From Candidatus Zhuqueibacterota bacterium (GTDB lineage Bacteria; Zhuqueibacterota; QNDG01; JABMRT01): a stretch of DNA of 32,762 nt. Made by a program: the position numbers and the translations under genes. Shown here in pieces: positions 8,190 to 16,442 of the stretch. The notes under the pieces were generated by a model, which was given only the letters and a program-made list of their open reading frames with translations, was not told the origin of the DNA and did not search any database. Position 1 is the stretch's first letter, and the number at the start of each line of letters is the position of its first letter. The stretch is taken from assembly GCA_013202295.1 (NCBI GenBank), contig JABMRT010000194.1, positions 1-32,762 on the forward strand, written 5' to 3'.

Positions 8190-8485
8190 ACCATTTCACT
8201 TATCCACAATACAGTGTGTATAAGCCCACAATCCATGTGGATTGATTGGTTAAATATGAAAACAATCCCGCTATGTTTTGTTGTGTCTCCTTGAATTTCA
8301 TTGGTTTTCCACAATCTATCTAGTTGTAATCCACATTCTCTTCACATTGTTGACACTAAACTAATGTTTCTATTTTTATAAATAATATAGTATTATCTTG
8401 GCTTGCTTTTTGTTATCCACATATCCACAGCATTACTACTAATACTCTTTTTTTATCTCTATTAAACAATATATTAATATTAAGG
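8190..8485. other. Candidate chromosomal replication origin (oriC)
   Basis: Gene-free and strongly AT-rich. DnaA boxes matching TTWTNCACA are at 8200-8208 (TTATCCACA, +), 8215-8223 (TTATACACA, -), 8305-8313 (TTTTCCACA, +) and 8413-8421 (TTATCCACA, +). One-mismatch boxes lie at 8327-8335 (TAATCCACA) and 8421-8429 (ATATCCACA); a two-mismatch box is at 8236-8244 on the minus strand. The two tandem boxes at 8413-8429 are followed by TTA-CTA-CTA-ATA-CTC (8433-8447), whose complement reads as DnaA-trio-like 3'-AAT-GAT-GAT-TAT-GAG, then by a T/A-only-like tract to 8482 suitable for unwinding. A single exact TTATCCACA is expected about once per 130 kb, so this cluster is far from random. The nearby rpmH-to-rsmG gene order supports an origin-proximal location. 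dnaA itself is absent from the window. Confidence 0.75.
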
Positions 8486-8487
8486 TT

Positions 8488-11400
8488 CTATCTTCCGGAG
8501 AGTGAGATGGTGGCATTAATACCAAAAGCGGTGATTTTAGTATTTCCTGTTCGCTTGTCTTTTCTTTCACCCAACTCAAGATATGAACCACCGCGAACTG
8601 TCTGTGTAAATGTATAAGTGATTTGTGGTTTTAAGGACCAATTTGCTGTTTTGCTCATCTCTTGAAATTCACCATCGCCCTTATTTTGTTCGGTTGCATT
8701 TGCAGACATGGTGAAATTCAATGCAAAATCAATATTATTATCCAACCGCCCTTTAAAGAATGGCAATTTCATACCGCCCCGTTTTGCATATTTTGCTCCA
8801 GCTGTTAATGAACTGGATGTTTGTCTGGATTTATCTGTTTGTTGTGGAGTTGTTTTTTCTGTGATGGAAACAGTCGATTGATATTGAACATTCGCAGTCA
8901 TTTGATTTTTGAATGTAAGGTTTGCTCCAACAAGAGGTCTGAAGTCTTTCGAGACTTGTGTCTGTGTGATATTTGATTTTTTATCACTCCATGTCTGGGT
9001 TTGACGTCCCGAGAAACTATGTGTCACAGATGCTGATTTTAGAAACTTGGATAAGAATGGGATCTTTTCAAGCCCCCTCCATGTGACAGACCAATTTGGA
9101 AATGGAGTGGGTACATTCTTTAATAATAAAGCGGATTTGGTAATAGTTCCCATTACCTGTGTGCCACGAGATTCGTTATCGGAAAAATCATAATTAAAAT
9201 TCAAACTTATTTGAGATGTTATTTTATAGCCGGATCTGAAAGAGTAACGGCCGTCGTATTTTTTACTGATCGCATTTGCGCCCACACTTTCATGAACCGA
9301 AACACCAGGGTCGAGAGTGAGTCCCCATTGATAATCAGTGGAAGGCGTACCTATAATAGCACGATGGTTATCTGTCTCTGAACGTGTATAACTGATAGAA
9401 ATAGGATCAATCCTTTTGAAAAGTGCGCTCCCAAATGAAAATATTTTTAAGATTGGGAATGAAAACTTCTTTTCTTCATCCGGTGATTTTTGAGAAGCAT
9501 CACCCTGATCGGCTCCGGGGCTTGGTCTGCGTGCTGCACGACCGGAAGTAGTTCTTCTGGAAGAACTTTTCTTTTTGAACAGCTGAAGAAATTTATCTGG
9601 ATTGAAATTACCAGTCACATTGAGGGACGTATTCACACTTGTATTGGTTCCTGTACCAGATTGGGCCATGGCCGGATTATCATCCCATCTGTAATTCGAG
9701 CTGACTTTTAATGATGGATTGAGCCATGAGATGAATTTCATTGAGAGATTTGCACTGGTTCGCTGAGAGATGTTTCTGGGCTGTCCCGGTTCAAGGGTAG
9801 ATACAGTTTCCATCCATTCGGCGTTTCTCATGTCCGATGTCAGGGTTCTTGTATAATCCAGAGCCAAAGCTTGAATCGGTTTATAATTGGTTGAAAATGT
9901 GCGTGTAAAATTGGCGGAAGATTCCCTGCTTAAAATTCCGCTTCGTGTTTCTGAATCCTTGTCTGTTTCAGTCCCTTTCATATCCACACTTACACTGGAT
10001 GGAAGATAATAAAATTTGGAGCCAGAAAGGGGTTTAACAAACCGTTTTGATCCCAGCCACTTAAAGGGTTGAAAGTAATTTTGATTGCCGAAGCTCAGGG
10101 AATACCCCAAAGACCCATTCAGTTGAGTGTTGTCGTTATATAATATAGTAGAATTACTCATTTCATTTAATGAGTAGCTCATGCTGGTGCGAAACGGATC
10201 AACCAGATATCGCAAAAAGAAATTACGCGATTTACTGCTCTTTCTTAACGAAACATTGATACCCTTGCGTTCACTCAATGATTGAATGGCGTTCCAGAGA
10301 GAATCATCGCGAACAGTGTTTCGGTTGACTAAAACATCCTTGCCCGGCAGCCATTTCGGGATGGACTGGCTTTCAGAATAATTCACACTAACCGGGATGG
10401 AGATACCCCAGTTTGCAGGGAGAAACTTATTAATATTCAAGCTGGCGTTTAAAGATTTAGCCCGGCTGTTCGATCCCTGACCGAAGCGGGCATTGAGCGT
10501 ATGAAAATCCGCGTCTTTTCTGTTATACTCTCCATTAATTGAGAAAATGTCTGCCAGACGGATATCTCCCTTTGCACGCATGGCCATGCCTTTTTCCTTG
10601 CGTACATTGGTAATACGAAGCTCATCCAGCCATACTTCAGAGAAAATAGGATGTCTGGATCTGTTTTTAACACCGGCGATCATCCAGCGAATTCTGCTGA
10701 GAGAGGGCTGTTTTGAAATTTTAAAAGTATGGCCGTTGGGCTGCTTCTCTACAATTGTATCTTTGGCAGATGCTTCCATCTCGAGTTTCAGGCGGCTGAA
10801 ATCCTCGAAGTCCACTTCGATTTCATTCCGCGCGTCCCAGTTGTCATACACAGGCATGCGAATTTCATAATAATTCTCATTGTTGTTTCCCGAACCGAGC
10901 CGGAGGAAGAAATCGAGTGTGTCGCCATCGGCCATATTGATGTTCAGTGAGTGATCCAGACCGTCGCCACCATGCACAAACATTTTAAGGTTTTTATAAT
11001 TGAGAAGCGTCTCGTCTGAATAAAGCGTTTTCTGTGCAATTGCTGTTTCACCAGGCATTAAATTATTCATTTTCAAAACGAGAGACTGTTCACGGGATCG
11101 TATTTTCTGAACCGGATCAATTACACCCTCTACTCCCTGGGGTTGAGTATATATATCCGAGTTTTCATGGGTGTTTATTACTTCAATTGAAAACGTCTCT
11201 TCCTCACCCATATCGAATTCTGTTGAATCAGTATCAGCAACGCCGGCAAATTTCCATTCATTGCCCACAAGATTGATTTCAGCGATTTCTAGAGAGGTAA
11301 GCTTTTTGTCACCCAGATCATTTATATCCACATCATCAATCCAGATGCGGGCGAACCGGATGTCTGACCAGTCAGGATTTCCCACAATTTTGGCAGGATC

Positions 11401-14400
11401 GTTCAGGGGGATTCGATACTGCCGCCAACCAGAGGTATTGTTCTGACCACCGACAATATATTCATTCGCGTCGGGATGGTTTTTATCTAAAGAAAAACTG
11501 AATTCAAAATAATCGTTGATTAAATCGGTGGCTGTGTTGCCATTCAAATCTTCAGAGTTGGGATAAATAGCCACACTTCCCTTTTCATTTGCCTCATATC
11601 CATTGATGTAATTGTACTCGTTGCTCTGCGATTCATAGTCCCAATTGTCATAGCTCCAGGGCTCGTTTTCCTGCTTTTCTTTGTCCCCATTTAAATCCCA
11701 GAAGTCATAAGGCGTTGCTTTATCCCCATTAATGTATGCTGTTTCATGTGGATGAAAGTAATCAGCTGGATCATTGCCGAAAACACCATCAATCCCCGTG
11801 TCTTCCCCCTCATCCAAAAGATCGTTTCTAAACCCGCCTACCAGTTTGTCTTCAGAATCAAAATCACGGTTTGGAATCACGTCTTCTGAAATCCAGCCCA
11901 AATCGATGTTCAAACGCCCGTGATCACCCTTGACCCAGATCTCGAGGAATTTGGTGTCTGATTGATTGGCATATCCTGAAGAAAGGGAGGTCATAATACC
12001 GCCCCACGACTCACGCGTATTGGCCAGATCCGGATTGGGTCGGAATACCATGCCGAGTACGTTGATACGATCCGTACCCCCATAAGCAGTGGTGACTTCC
12101 CGATCCGGCCAAATCTCAGCAATGAGCACTTGTTCATAGGGATTATACCAGTAGAGATGCCCCTTTTTCTCGAGAGACTCATCAATCGACTCAGGGAAAT
12201 CAATGGCACCCGCAACACTGCTGCGGCTGGGAATCGAAGCAGGGCCCCATCCTGTATACATCACACCCAAGGAGATGTCGCGCTTGGCTCCTTCAAAATC
12301 ATCGAGATAGGCCACACCATCATGATCTCCCGTGGCATCATTATTCAAGGTGTTGGGATTGGGTATAACCTGAGCGATTTCACCTTCAAAATTAAGGGTC
12401 GTCGTACCCTGCGCATTTAGATAGGGCAGTCTATCAAAAGCCTTGGTCATAAATTCCGGTTCAAAATTGATCGCGGTATTGACATCCCAAATCATGTTGC
12501 GCATTGGCGAATCCTGACCGATTCGCACGCGCTGATCCAACGTCGTCTGATTTAAATAGAGAAAGGTGCCGCCGATGAAAGATTTTCCTTTCGCAGTTTC
12601 CCAGAGTGTGTATTCCGCGCGGGCGCCGAGAAGGGTCTTTTTATCGATGGAGAACATCTGCTGCGATTCATAATTAACTTCTATTTTGGCTGTGGGGCTT
12701 AAAGCAGCTTCATTTAGCAAAGTAAGGTTGCCGGAAAAATAATCAATTACATAATCCACGTCGCGTTTAAGAGGTGAGCTGTTCATCAACACCTCTTCGG
12801 AGTTTTCAATAATATTGATACCCAGATTTAAATTCGGACTCCGGCTTGCAGAATTGACTTCAATGTAGAATTTCGAGGCGAGTCGGATATTCGAAGCCAC
12901 AGTTTCTTCATAAATTTCAGGAGTCCGATAATCATCACGGAGCGAGGAGGAGGTCGAACCCCAGCCTTCCGGATCAAAAGGTTTGAGATCTGGGAAGAAA
13001 AGTAGTCCCTTTTGCAAATCGAGAATATAATCATTGAAATCAATGATATTGTCCGCACCCGATGCCCCATATTTGTCGTTCTGGTCAAGATCAAATACCT
13101 CAAGAAGCCCCTTGTTTTCGCCATCAATTTTTATCGCTTCTTGCGGATCACCGGATGGGGGCTTGTAATAAATTTTTAATTCAAATCCTTCTTTTTCAAT
13201 ATCTCTGCCGCCCAGAGAGTATACGTTTTTCCACTCAAGATCCCACGTGTTGTCATCCGGTCTTGGATTTTGTGGTTTTATCATTTTCAATTCCGGAAGA
13301 ATTGTACCAGTTGTATCCACGGCCAGATCTCCGAGTTCTCTTCCTTTTAGATCTCGATATGCGGCGGCAAGCACTTCGTTTTCAGAGAGGGGCATATTTA
13401 GAAAAATAAAGCCAGCATCTGTATTCACATAATATTCAGAAGGATCCATCAGAACGAAGTGGCCGTTATAATCACCTTCATCCTGACTGTAATTGCTGGC
13501 ATCTTTAGTTTCTGGATCCACAACTGCCCAGGCTTTAAAGGCGCCCGGTTTGTTGTCATAACTATAATCTGATTTATACAGATGGATTTCCGTAATCACA
13601 ACCGTACTATCATATCCCCATGTACGATCTGGTGCCATATTCTTTTGGAAAGCGGATCGGCGCTCGAGATCGAGAAAGAAATAGGTGTTCTTTTTATATT
13701 GATAGTCTTCAATTTTCTTTTTTTCTTCAACCTTGCCGCCATCCATGGTCAGGGTGTTTTTTTTTCCTTTTTCCATACTGGCAATCGTGGTCAGATTGAG
13801 ATTGCCGACTTTAAATTTTGATTTGATTCCAAACAGGCCGGAGCTCTGAGAACTAAATGTGACAAATCGTGTACCTGGCAATGAAAGGGCCACATTACCC
13901 GCTTCGATACTTTGTACCACGCCGTCTTCATCAGAGGAATAAGTTAACTTGATGGCGTTTTCAAATTCAAAGGGACGCTCACTGTCCTGATCCACAAACA
14001 CGGTGACGTTCTCACCGATCTTGCCTTCTACTTTGAATCGCTGGGTTTGCTTCATTTGAAAGTTGGTACTGGGCCCGCGATTCAGGGCGGTCTTGACCTG
14101 GCTCTTTTTCTCATTGCGCATGTTGCCGTCAATGGTAATTTCACCCGTGACTTTCAGGCCGATGGAGCCGCCTCCGAATACCCGGCGGAACGCCTTGCTT
14201 TTAATTTCCGCAGTCTCAATTGTTATACCGCGTCCCCCGAGCACACCCTGATCCTTGGCCATGGCATTTTGTGCCGCATATTGGCGCCACTGACGTTCCA
14301 GCTCCAATTGGGAGCGAACAGCCAAATATCGATCGAAAGGCAGCTGCCTGGGATTAAGCACATCGTAATTCTTCAAACGGAAAGAAGCGCTCGCCGATTC

Positions 14401-14655
14401 GCCGGTTGAATCGATTTGCATCTTGTGTTGAAAAGATTGGGGATACTTTATGGGCAGATTTAGCGTATCACCCACAGAGACGGGCGGTGCGAAATCCGGT
14501 TTAATAAAATCAGCGAGGGGATTTTGATATGCTGACAACCGCAAGCCAATACTGGCCCACAAAGAATGTGAGAGGATGAAAAAAAAGATCGAAAAGGTCG
14601 CCATGAGCCGGACACGATTCGATCTCGAGAATCGTTTCAATTTAATGCTTTCCAT
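8488..14655 (-). CDS. sprA: SprA-type outer-membrane translocon protein of type IX secretion
   Basis: SprA forms the very large (36-strand) outer-membrane barrel through which type IX secretion substrates pass. This 2055-residue protein has a signal sequence (residues ~17-35, FSIFFFILSHSLWA after a basic n-region), an N-terminal domain rich in beta structure (FRRVFGGGSIGLKVTG, then VEGKIGENVTVFVDQDSE), and the family-diagnostic segment GVAYLDDFEGAKRD near residue 780 followed by GWGPASIPSRS. A jelly-roll-like stretch with GWRQYRIPLNDP and a WLDELRITNV motif near residue 1350 follow, then many alternating beta strands to the C-terminus. F. johnsoniae SprA is ~2400 residues, so this is somewhat short. 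No clear Shine-Dalgarno precedes the ATG, which is common in this group. A promoter candidate lies at 14759-14787. It stands alone, transcribed toward the candidate oriC. No other type IX genes are in the window. Confidence 0.93.
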   Translation of the reverse strand: MESIKLKRFSRSNRVRLMATFSIFFFILSHSLWASIGLRLSAYQNPLADFIKPDFAPPVSVGDTLNLPIKYPQSFQHKMQIDSTGESASASFRLKNYDVLNPRQLPFDRYLAVRSQLELERQWRQYAAQNAMAKDQGVLGGRGITIETAEIKSKAFRRVFGGGSIGLKVTGEITIDGNMRNEKKSQVKTALNRGPSTNFQMKQTQRFKVEGKIGENVTVFVDQDSERPFEFENAIKLTYSSDEDGVVQSIEAGNVALSLPGTRFVTFSSQSSGLFGIKSKFKVGNLNLTTIASMEKGKKNTLTMDGGKVEEKKKIEDYQYKKNTYFFLDLERRSAFQKNMAPDRTWGYDSTVVITEIHLYKSDYSYDNKPGAFKAWAVVDPETKDASNYSQDEGDYNGHFVLMDPSEYYVNTDAGFIFLNMPLSENEVLAAAYRDLKGRELGDLAVDTTGTILPELKMIKPQNPRPDDNTWDLEWKNVYSLGGRDIEKEGFELKIYYKPPSGDPQEAIKIDGENKGLLEVFDLDQNDKYGASGADNIIDFNDYILDLQKGLLFFPDLKPFDPEGWGSTSSSLRDDYRTPEIYEETVASNIRLASKFYIEVNSASRSPNLNLGINIIENSEEVLMNSSPLKRDVDYVIDYFSGNLTLLNEAALSPTAKIEVNYESQQMFSIDKKTLLGARAEYTLWETAKGKSFIGGTFLYLNQTTLDQRVRIGQDSPMRNMIWDVNTAINFEPEFMTKAFDRLPYLNAQGTTTLNFEGEIAQVIPNPNTLNNDATGDHDGVAYLDDFEGAKRDISLGVMYTGWGPASIPSRSSVAGAIDFPESIDESLEKKGHLYWYNPYEQVLIAEIWPDREVTTAYGGTDRINVLGMVFRPNPDLANTRESWGGIMTSLSSGYANQSDTKFLEIWVKGDHGRLNIDLGWISEDVIPNRDFDSEDKLVGGFRNDLLDEGEDTGIDGVFGNDPADYFHPHETAYINGDKATPYDFWDLNGDKEKQENEPWSYDNWDYESQSNEYNYINGYEANEKGSVAIYPNSEDLNGNTATDLINDYFEFSFSLDKNHPDANEYIVGGQNNTSGWRQYRIPLNDPAKIVGNPDWSDIRFARIWIDDVDINDLGDKKLTSLEIAEINLVGNEWKFAGVADTDSTEFDMGEEETFSIEVINTHENSDIYTQPQGVEGVIDPVQKIRSREQSLVLKMNNLMPGETAIAQKTLYSDETLLNYKNLKMFVHGGDGLDHSLNINMADGDTLDFFLRLGSGNNNENYYEIRMPVYDNWDARNEIEVDFEDFSRLKLEMEASAKDTIVEKQPNGHTFKISKQPSLSRIRWMIAGVKNRSRHPIFSEVWLDELRITNVRKEKGMAMRAKGDIRLADIFSINGEYNRKDADFHTLNARFGQGSNSRAKSLNASLNINKFLPANWGISIPVSVNYSESQSIPKWLPGKDVLVNRNTVRDDSLWNAIQSLSERKGINVSLRKSSKSRNFFLRYLVDPFRTSMSYSLNEMSNSTILYNDNTQLNGSLGYSLSFGNQNYFQPFKWLGSKRFVKPLSGSKFYYLPSSVSVDMKGTETDKDSETRSGILSRESSANFTRTFSTNYKPIQALALDYTRTLTSDMRNAEWMETVSTLEPGQPRNISQRTSANLSMKFISWLNPSLKVSSNYRWDDNPAMAQSGTGTNTSVNTSLNVTGNFNPDKFLQLFKKKSSSRRTTSGRAARRPSPGADQGDASQKSPDEEKKFSFPILKIFSFGSALFKRIDPISISYTRSETDNHRAIIGTPSTDYQWGLTLDPGVSVHESVGANAISKKYDGRYSFRSGYKITSQISLNFNYDFSDNESRGTQVMGTITKSALLLKNVPTPFPNWSVTWRGLEKIPFLSKFLKSASVTHSFSGRQTQTWSDKKSNITQTQVSKDFRPLVGANLTFKNQMTANVQYQSTVSITEKTTPQQTDKSRQTSSSLTAGAKYAKRGGMKLPFFKGRLDNNIDFALNFTMSANATEQNKGDGEFQEMSKTANWSLKPQITYTFTQTVRGGSYLELGERKDKRTGNTKITAFGINATISLSGR

Positions 14656-14758
14656 TCAGGATTCGTTTCACCGAGTCCATTCTGTAAGGTTTAAAAGACG
14701 ACCGATATCAATTACTCAATAAGCATCCTCAGTTTGTCCTGAACCAGAAAGCGTTCCA

Positions 14759-14787
14759 ATTTTAATAACTTTATATGAAAAGTGCAA
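14759..14787 (-). promoter_or_regulatory. Candidate promoter of sprA
   Basis: On the minus strand TTGCAC (14787-14782) and TAAAAT (14764-14759) are separated by 17 nt, a good sigma70-type match. It would give a 5' leader of roughly 95 nt before the sprA ATG at 14655. It lies in the 410-bp divergent spacer between sprA and lptF, in which I see no gene. Confidence 0.45.
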
Positions 14788-14917
14788 GTAATATTTACAT
14801 AGCCTATGATTTTGTAATGAGTTAACGGGGTGTGGTAAAGCGGACAATATTTGTTGAAACATTCGTACCCTTCCCTCAGTATTTCTATTTGATCTATTCC
14901 TTGTGGATGATAAAGAC

Positions 14918-14946
14918 TTGATAGGAGCTTCCGAATTCTCTATATT
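14918..14946 (+). promoter_or_regulatory. Candidate promoter of lptF-lptG
   Basis: TTGATA (14918-14923), a 17-nt spacer and TATATT (14941-14946) form a sigma70-like promoter in the divergent sprA/lptF spacer. The implied leader to the lptF ATG at 15066 is about 110 nt. Assigned by sequence match only. Confidence 0.4.
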
Positions 14947-15065
14947 GTGTCTTTATAATCGCTTATTGATGGTATGTCTGGATTGCGATTTTGGTTCCCG
15001 AACAAATATCAGGGATCTATCCAAAATAGTTACGAGTAAGCCCACTAGAAATCTTTGGACCGCAA

Positions 15066-16442
15066 ATGAAGCTTGTAACATCCTACATCCTCAAAGAACA
15101 CATTGGGCCGTTTTTTTTCAGTCTGGCCACCATCGTCTTTGTATTCATTCTAAATCTCGTGTTTCGTGACCTGGGCCGCTTGCTTGGGAAAGGCATTCCG
15201 GCGCATATCATCCTCGAATTTTTTCTGTTAAACATGGCGTGGATGGCTGCACTGGCCATACCCATGGCTGTGCTTGTGGCATCCCTTATGGCGTTTGGCC
15301 GTTTGTCACAAGACAATGAGATCACCGCGCTGAAAGCCAGCGGGATTAATTTATATCGATTGATCGCCCCGATTTTTATTGCATCCACCTTTCTGGCATT
15401 TGGTATGGAGCGGTTCAATAATATTGTTCTGCCGGAGTTCAACCATCGCGTCAAACAACTCTATTCTGACATGATGAAAAAACAGCCGACTGCATCCATC
15501 GAACCGAATGTGTTTTTTAATGATATTGACGGCTATGCGCTTCTGGTTCAAAAGATCGATAAGGATAAGTTGGAAGGAATTATCCTGAACGATAACACGG
15601 ATGCAGAATTCAGCAAAACGATTATTGCCGAAAAAGGCACGCTTCATTTTTCAGAAGAAGAGGAGCGTATGATCCTTGCTTTGGAAAATGGAGAAATTCA
15701 TGAAGTGGAAAATGCAGATCTGGAGAATTACCGCAGGGGTCAATTTGAGAAGCAGGTGTTTTCGATCCCGATGGAAAACATAAAATTGGAGCGGTCTGAT
15801 TCGCAGCATCGAGGTGACCGGGAAAAAAGCGTCTCCATGATGCGGGAGGATATCGCACAGAACCAGCGAAGTATTCAAAAGAAAGAGAGACAGATAGAAA
15901 AGCGGGTGGCGCTTCATTTCCAAAAAACACTTCCAGAAGCTTTTTGGATTGAGATCAACGACACCACATCCAATTCGGCAAACACATTCCGCATTCGAAA
16001 GCGCAGAATTCAAGAATCCCGTCGGGAAGTGCAAAGTCTGGTGCATCAAATCCATGGAGAAAAAAGCAGTATCAAAGGATACAGAAGTGCGATCAACCGG
16101 TCGCTTGTTGAGATCCACAAAAAGTTTTCCATCCCGGTGGCTTGTATGGTATTTGTGCTGATCGGAGCCCCCTTGGGTATTATGGCTCGGCACGGCGGAT
16201 TGGCCACGGGCGGAGGATTGTCCATGATTTTTTTCCTGGTTTACTGGGCGTTTTTAATTGGAGGCGAACAGCTTGGTGATCGTGGGTTCGTCGGTCCGAT
16301 CGTTGCCATGTGGGCGCCCAACATTCTGGTTGGGGGCATAGGGGTTTTTCTGGTTGTGCGGACCGTCAAGGAAACCACATTCATTCCATGGGAGGAATGG
16401 AGCAAACGAATCACAGATTTATTTCGGAAGAAACACGGATGA
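15066..16442 (+). CDS. lptF: LptF/LptG family permease of lipopolysaccharide export
   Basis: Inner-membrane subunit of the LptB2FG transporter that extracts LPS from the inner membrane. It is 458 residues, longer than the ~370 of proteobacterial LptF. The N-terminus has three hydrophobic segments (residues ~15-32, 48-76, 98-114) with the coupling-helix-like MAFGRLSQDNEITALKASGI, then a periplasmic beta-rich domain (~140-245). A charged helical insertion (~250-350) with heptad-like Arg/Lys/Glu runs precedes the final membrane helices (SIPVACMVFVLIGAPLGIMA onward). LptF versus LptG is assigned by position as the first of the pair. GGA 6 nt before the ATG is a weak ribosome binding site. Its TGA overlaps the ATG of the next permease gene (ATGA), so the two are coupled. 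Confidence 0.92.
   Translation: MKLVTSYILKEHIGPFFFSLATIVFVFILNLVFRDLGRLLGKGIPAHIILEFFLLNMAWMAALAIPMAVLVASLMAFGRLSQDNEITALKASGINLYRLIAPIFIASTFLAFGMERFNNIVLPEFNHRVKQLYSDMMKKQPTASIEPNVFFNDIDGYALLVQKIDKDKLEGIILNDNTDAEFSKTIIAEKGTLHFSEEEERMILALENGEIHEVENADLENYRRGQFEKQVFSIPMENIKLERSDSQHRGDREKSVSMMREDIAQNQRSIQKKERQIEKRVALHFQKTLPEAFWIEINDTTSNSANTFRIRKRRIQESRREVQSLVHQIHGEKSSIKGYRSAINRSLVEIHKKFSIPVACMVFVLIGAPLGIMARHGGLATGGGLSMIFFLVYWAFLIGGEQLGDRGFVGPIVAMWAPNILVGGIGVFLVVRTVKETTFIPWEEWSKRITDLFRKKHG

Noticed and set aside
7955-8314. Overlapping ORFs on both strands (96 aa plus, 80 aa minus) in the rsmI-sprA spacer
   Set aside because: AT-rich composition, no family resemblance, no ribosome binding site, and they overlap the terminator hairpin and DnaA boxes.
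8349-8380. TTGACA followed by TATTTTTA inside the candidate oriC, directed toward sprA
   Set aside because: Spacer is 15 nt (or 18 for the Bacteroidetes form), neither optimal, and no plus-strand gene follows. Probably part of the AT-rich origin sequence.
14656-15065. Divergent sprA/lptF spacer as the replication origin, since gene orientation switches here
   Set aside because: Only one degenerate DnaA-box-like sequence (near 14901) was seen; the box cluster is at 8200-8429. The spacer is better explained by two divergent promoters.
14903-15169. 88-aa plus-strand ORF overlapping the start of lptF
   Set aside because: Out of frame with lptF, no recognisable features, and it spans the proposed lptF promoter.
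16310-16438. Extended N-terminus for lptG starting inside lptF
   Set aside because: The extra 43 residues do not resemble the family, whereas the ATG at 16439 overlaps the lptF stop and begins a normal LptG N-terminus.
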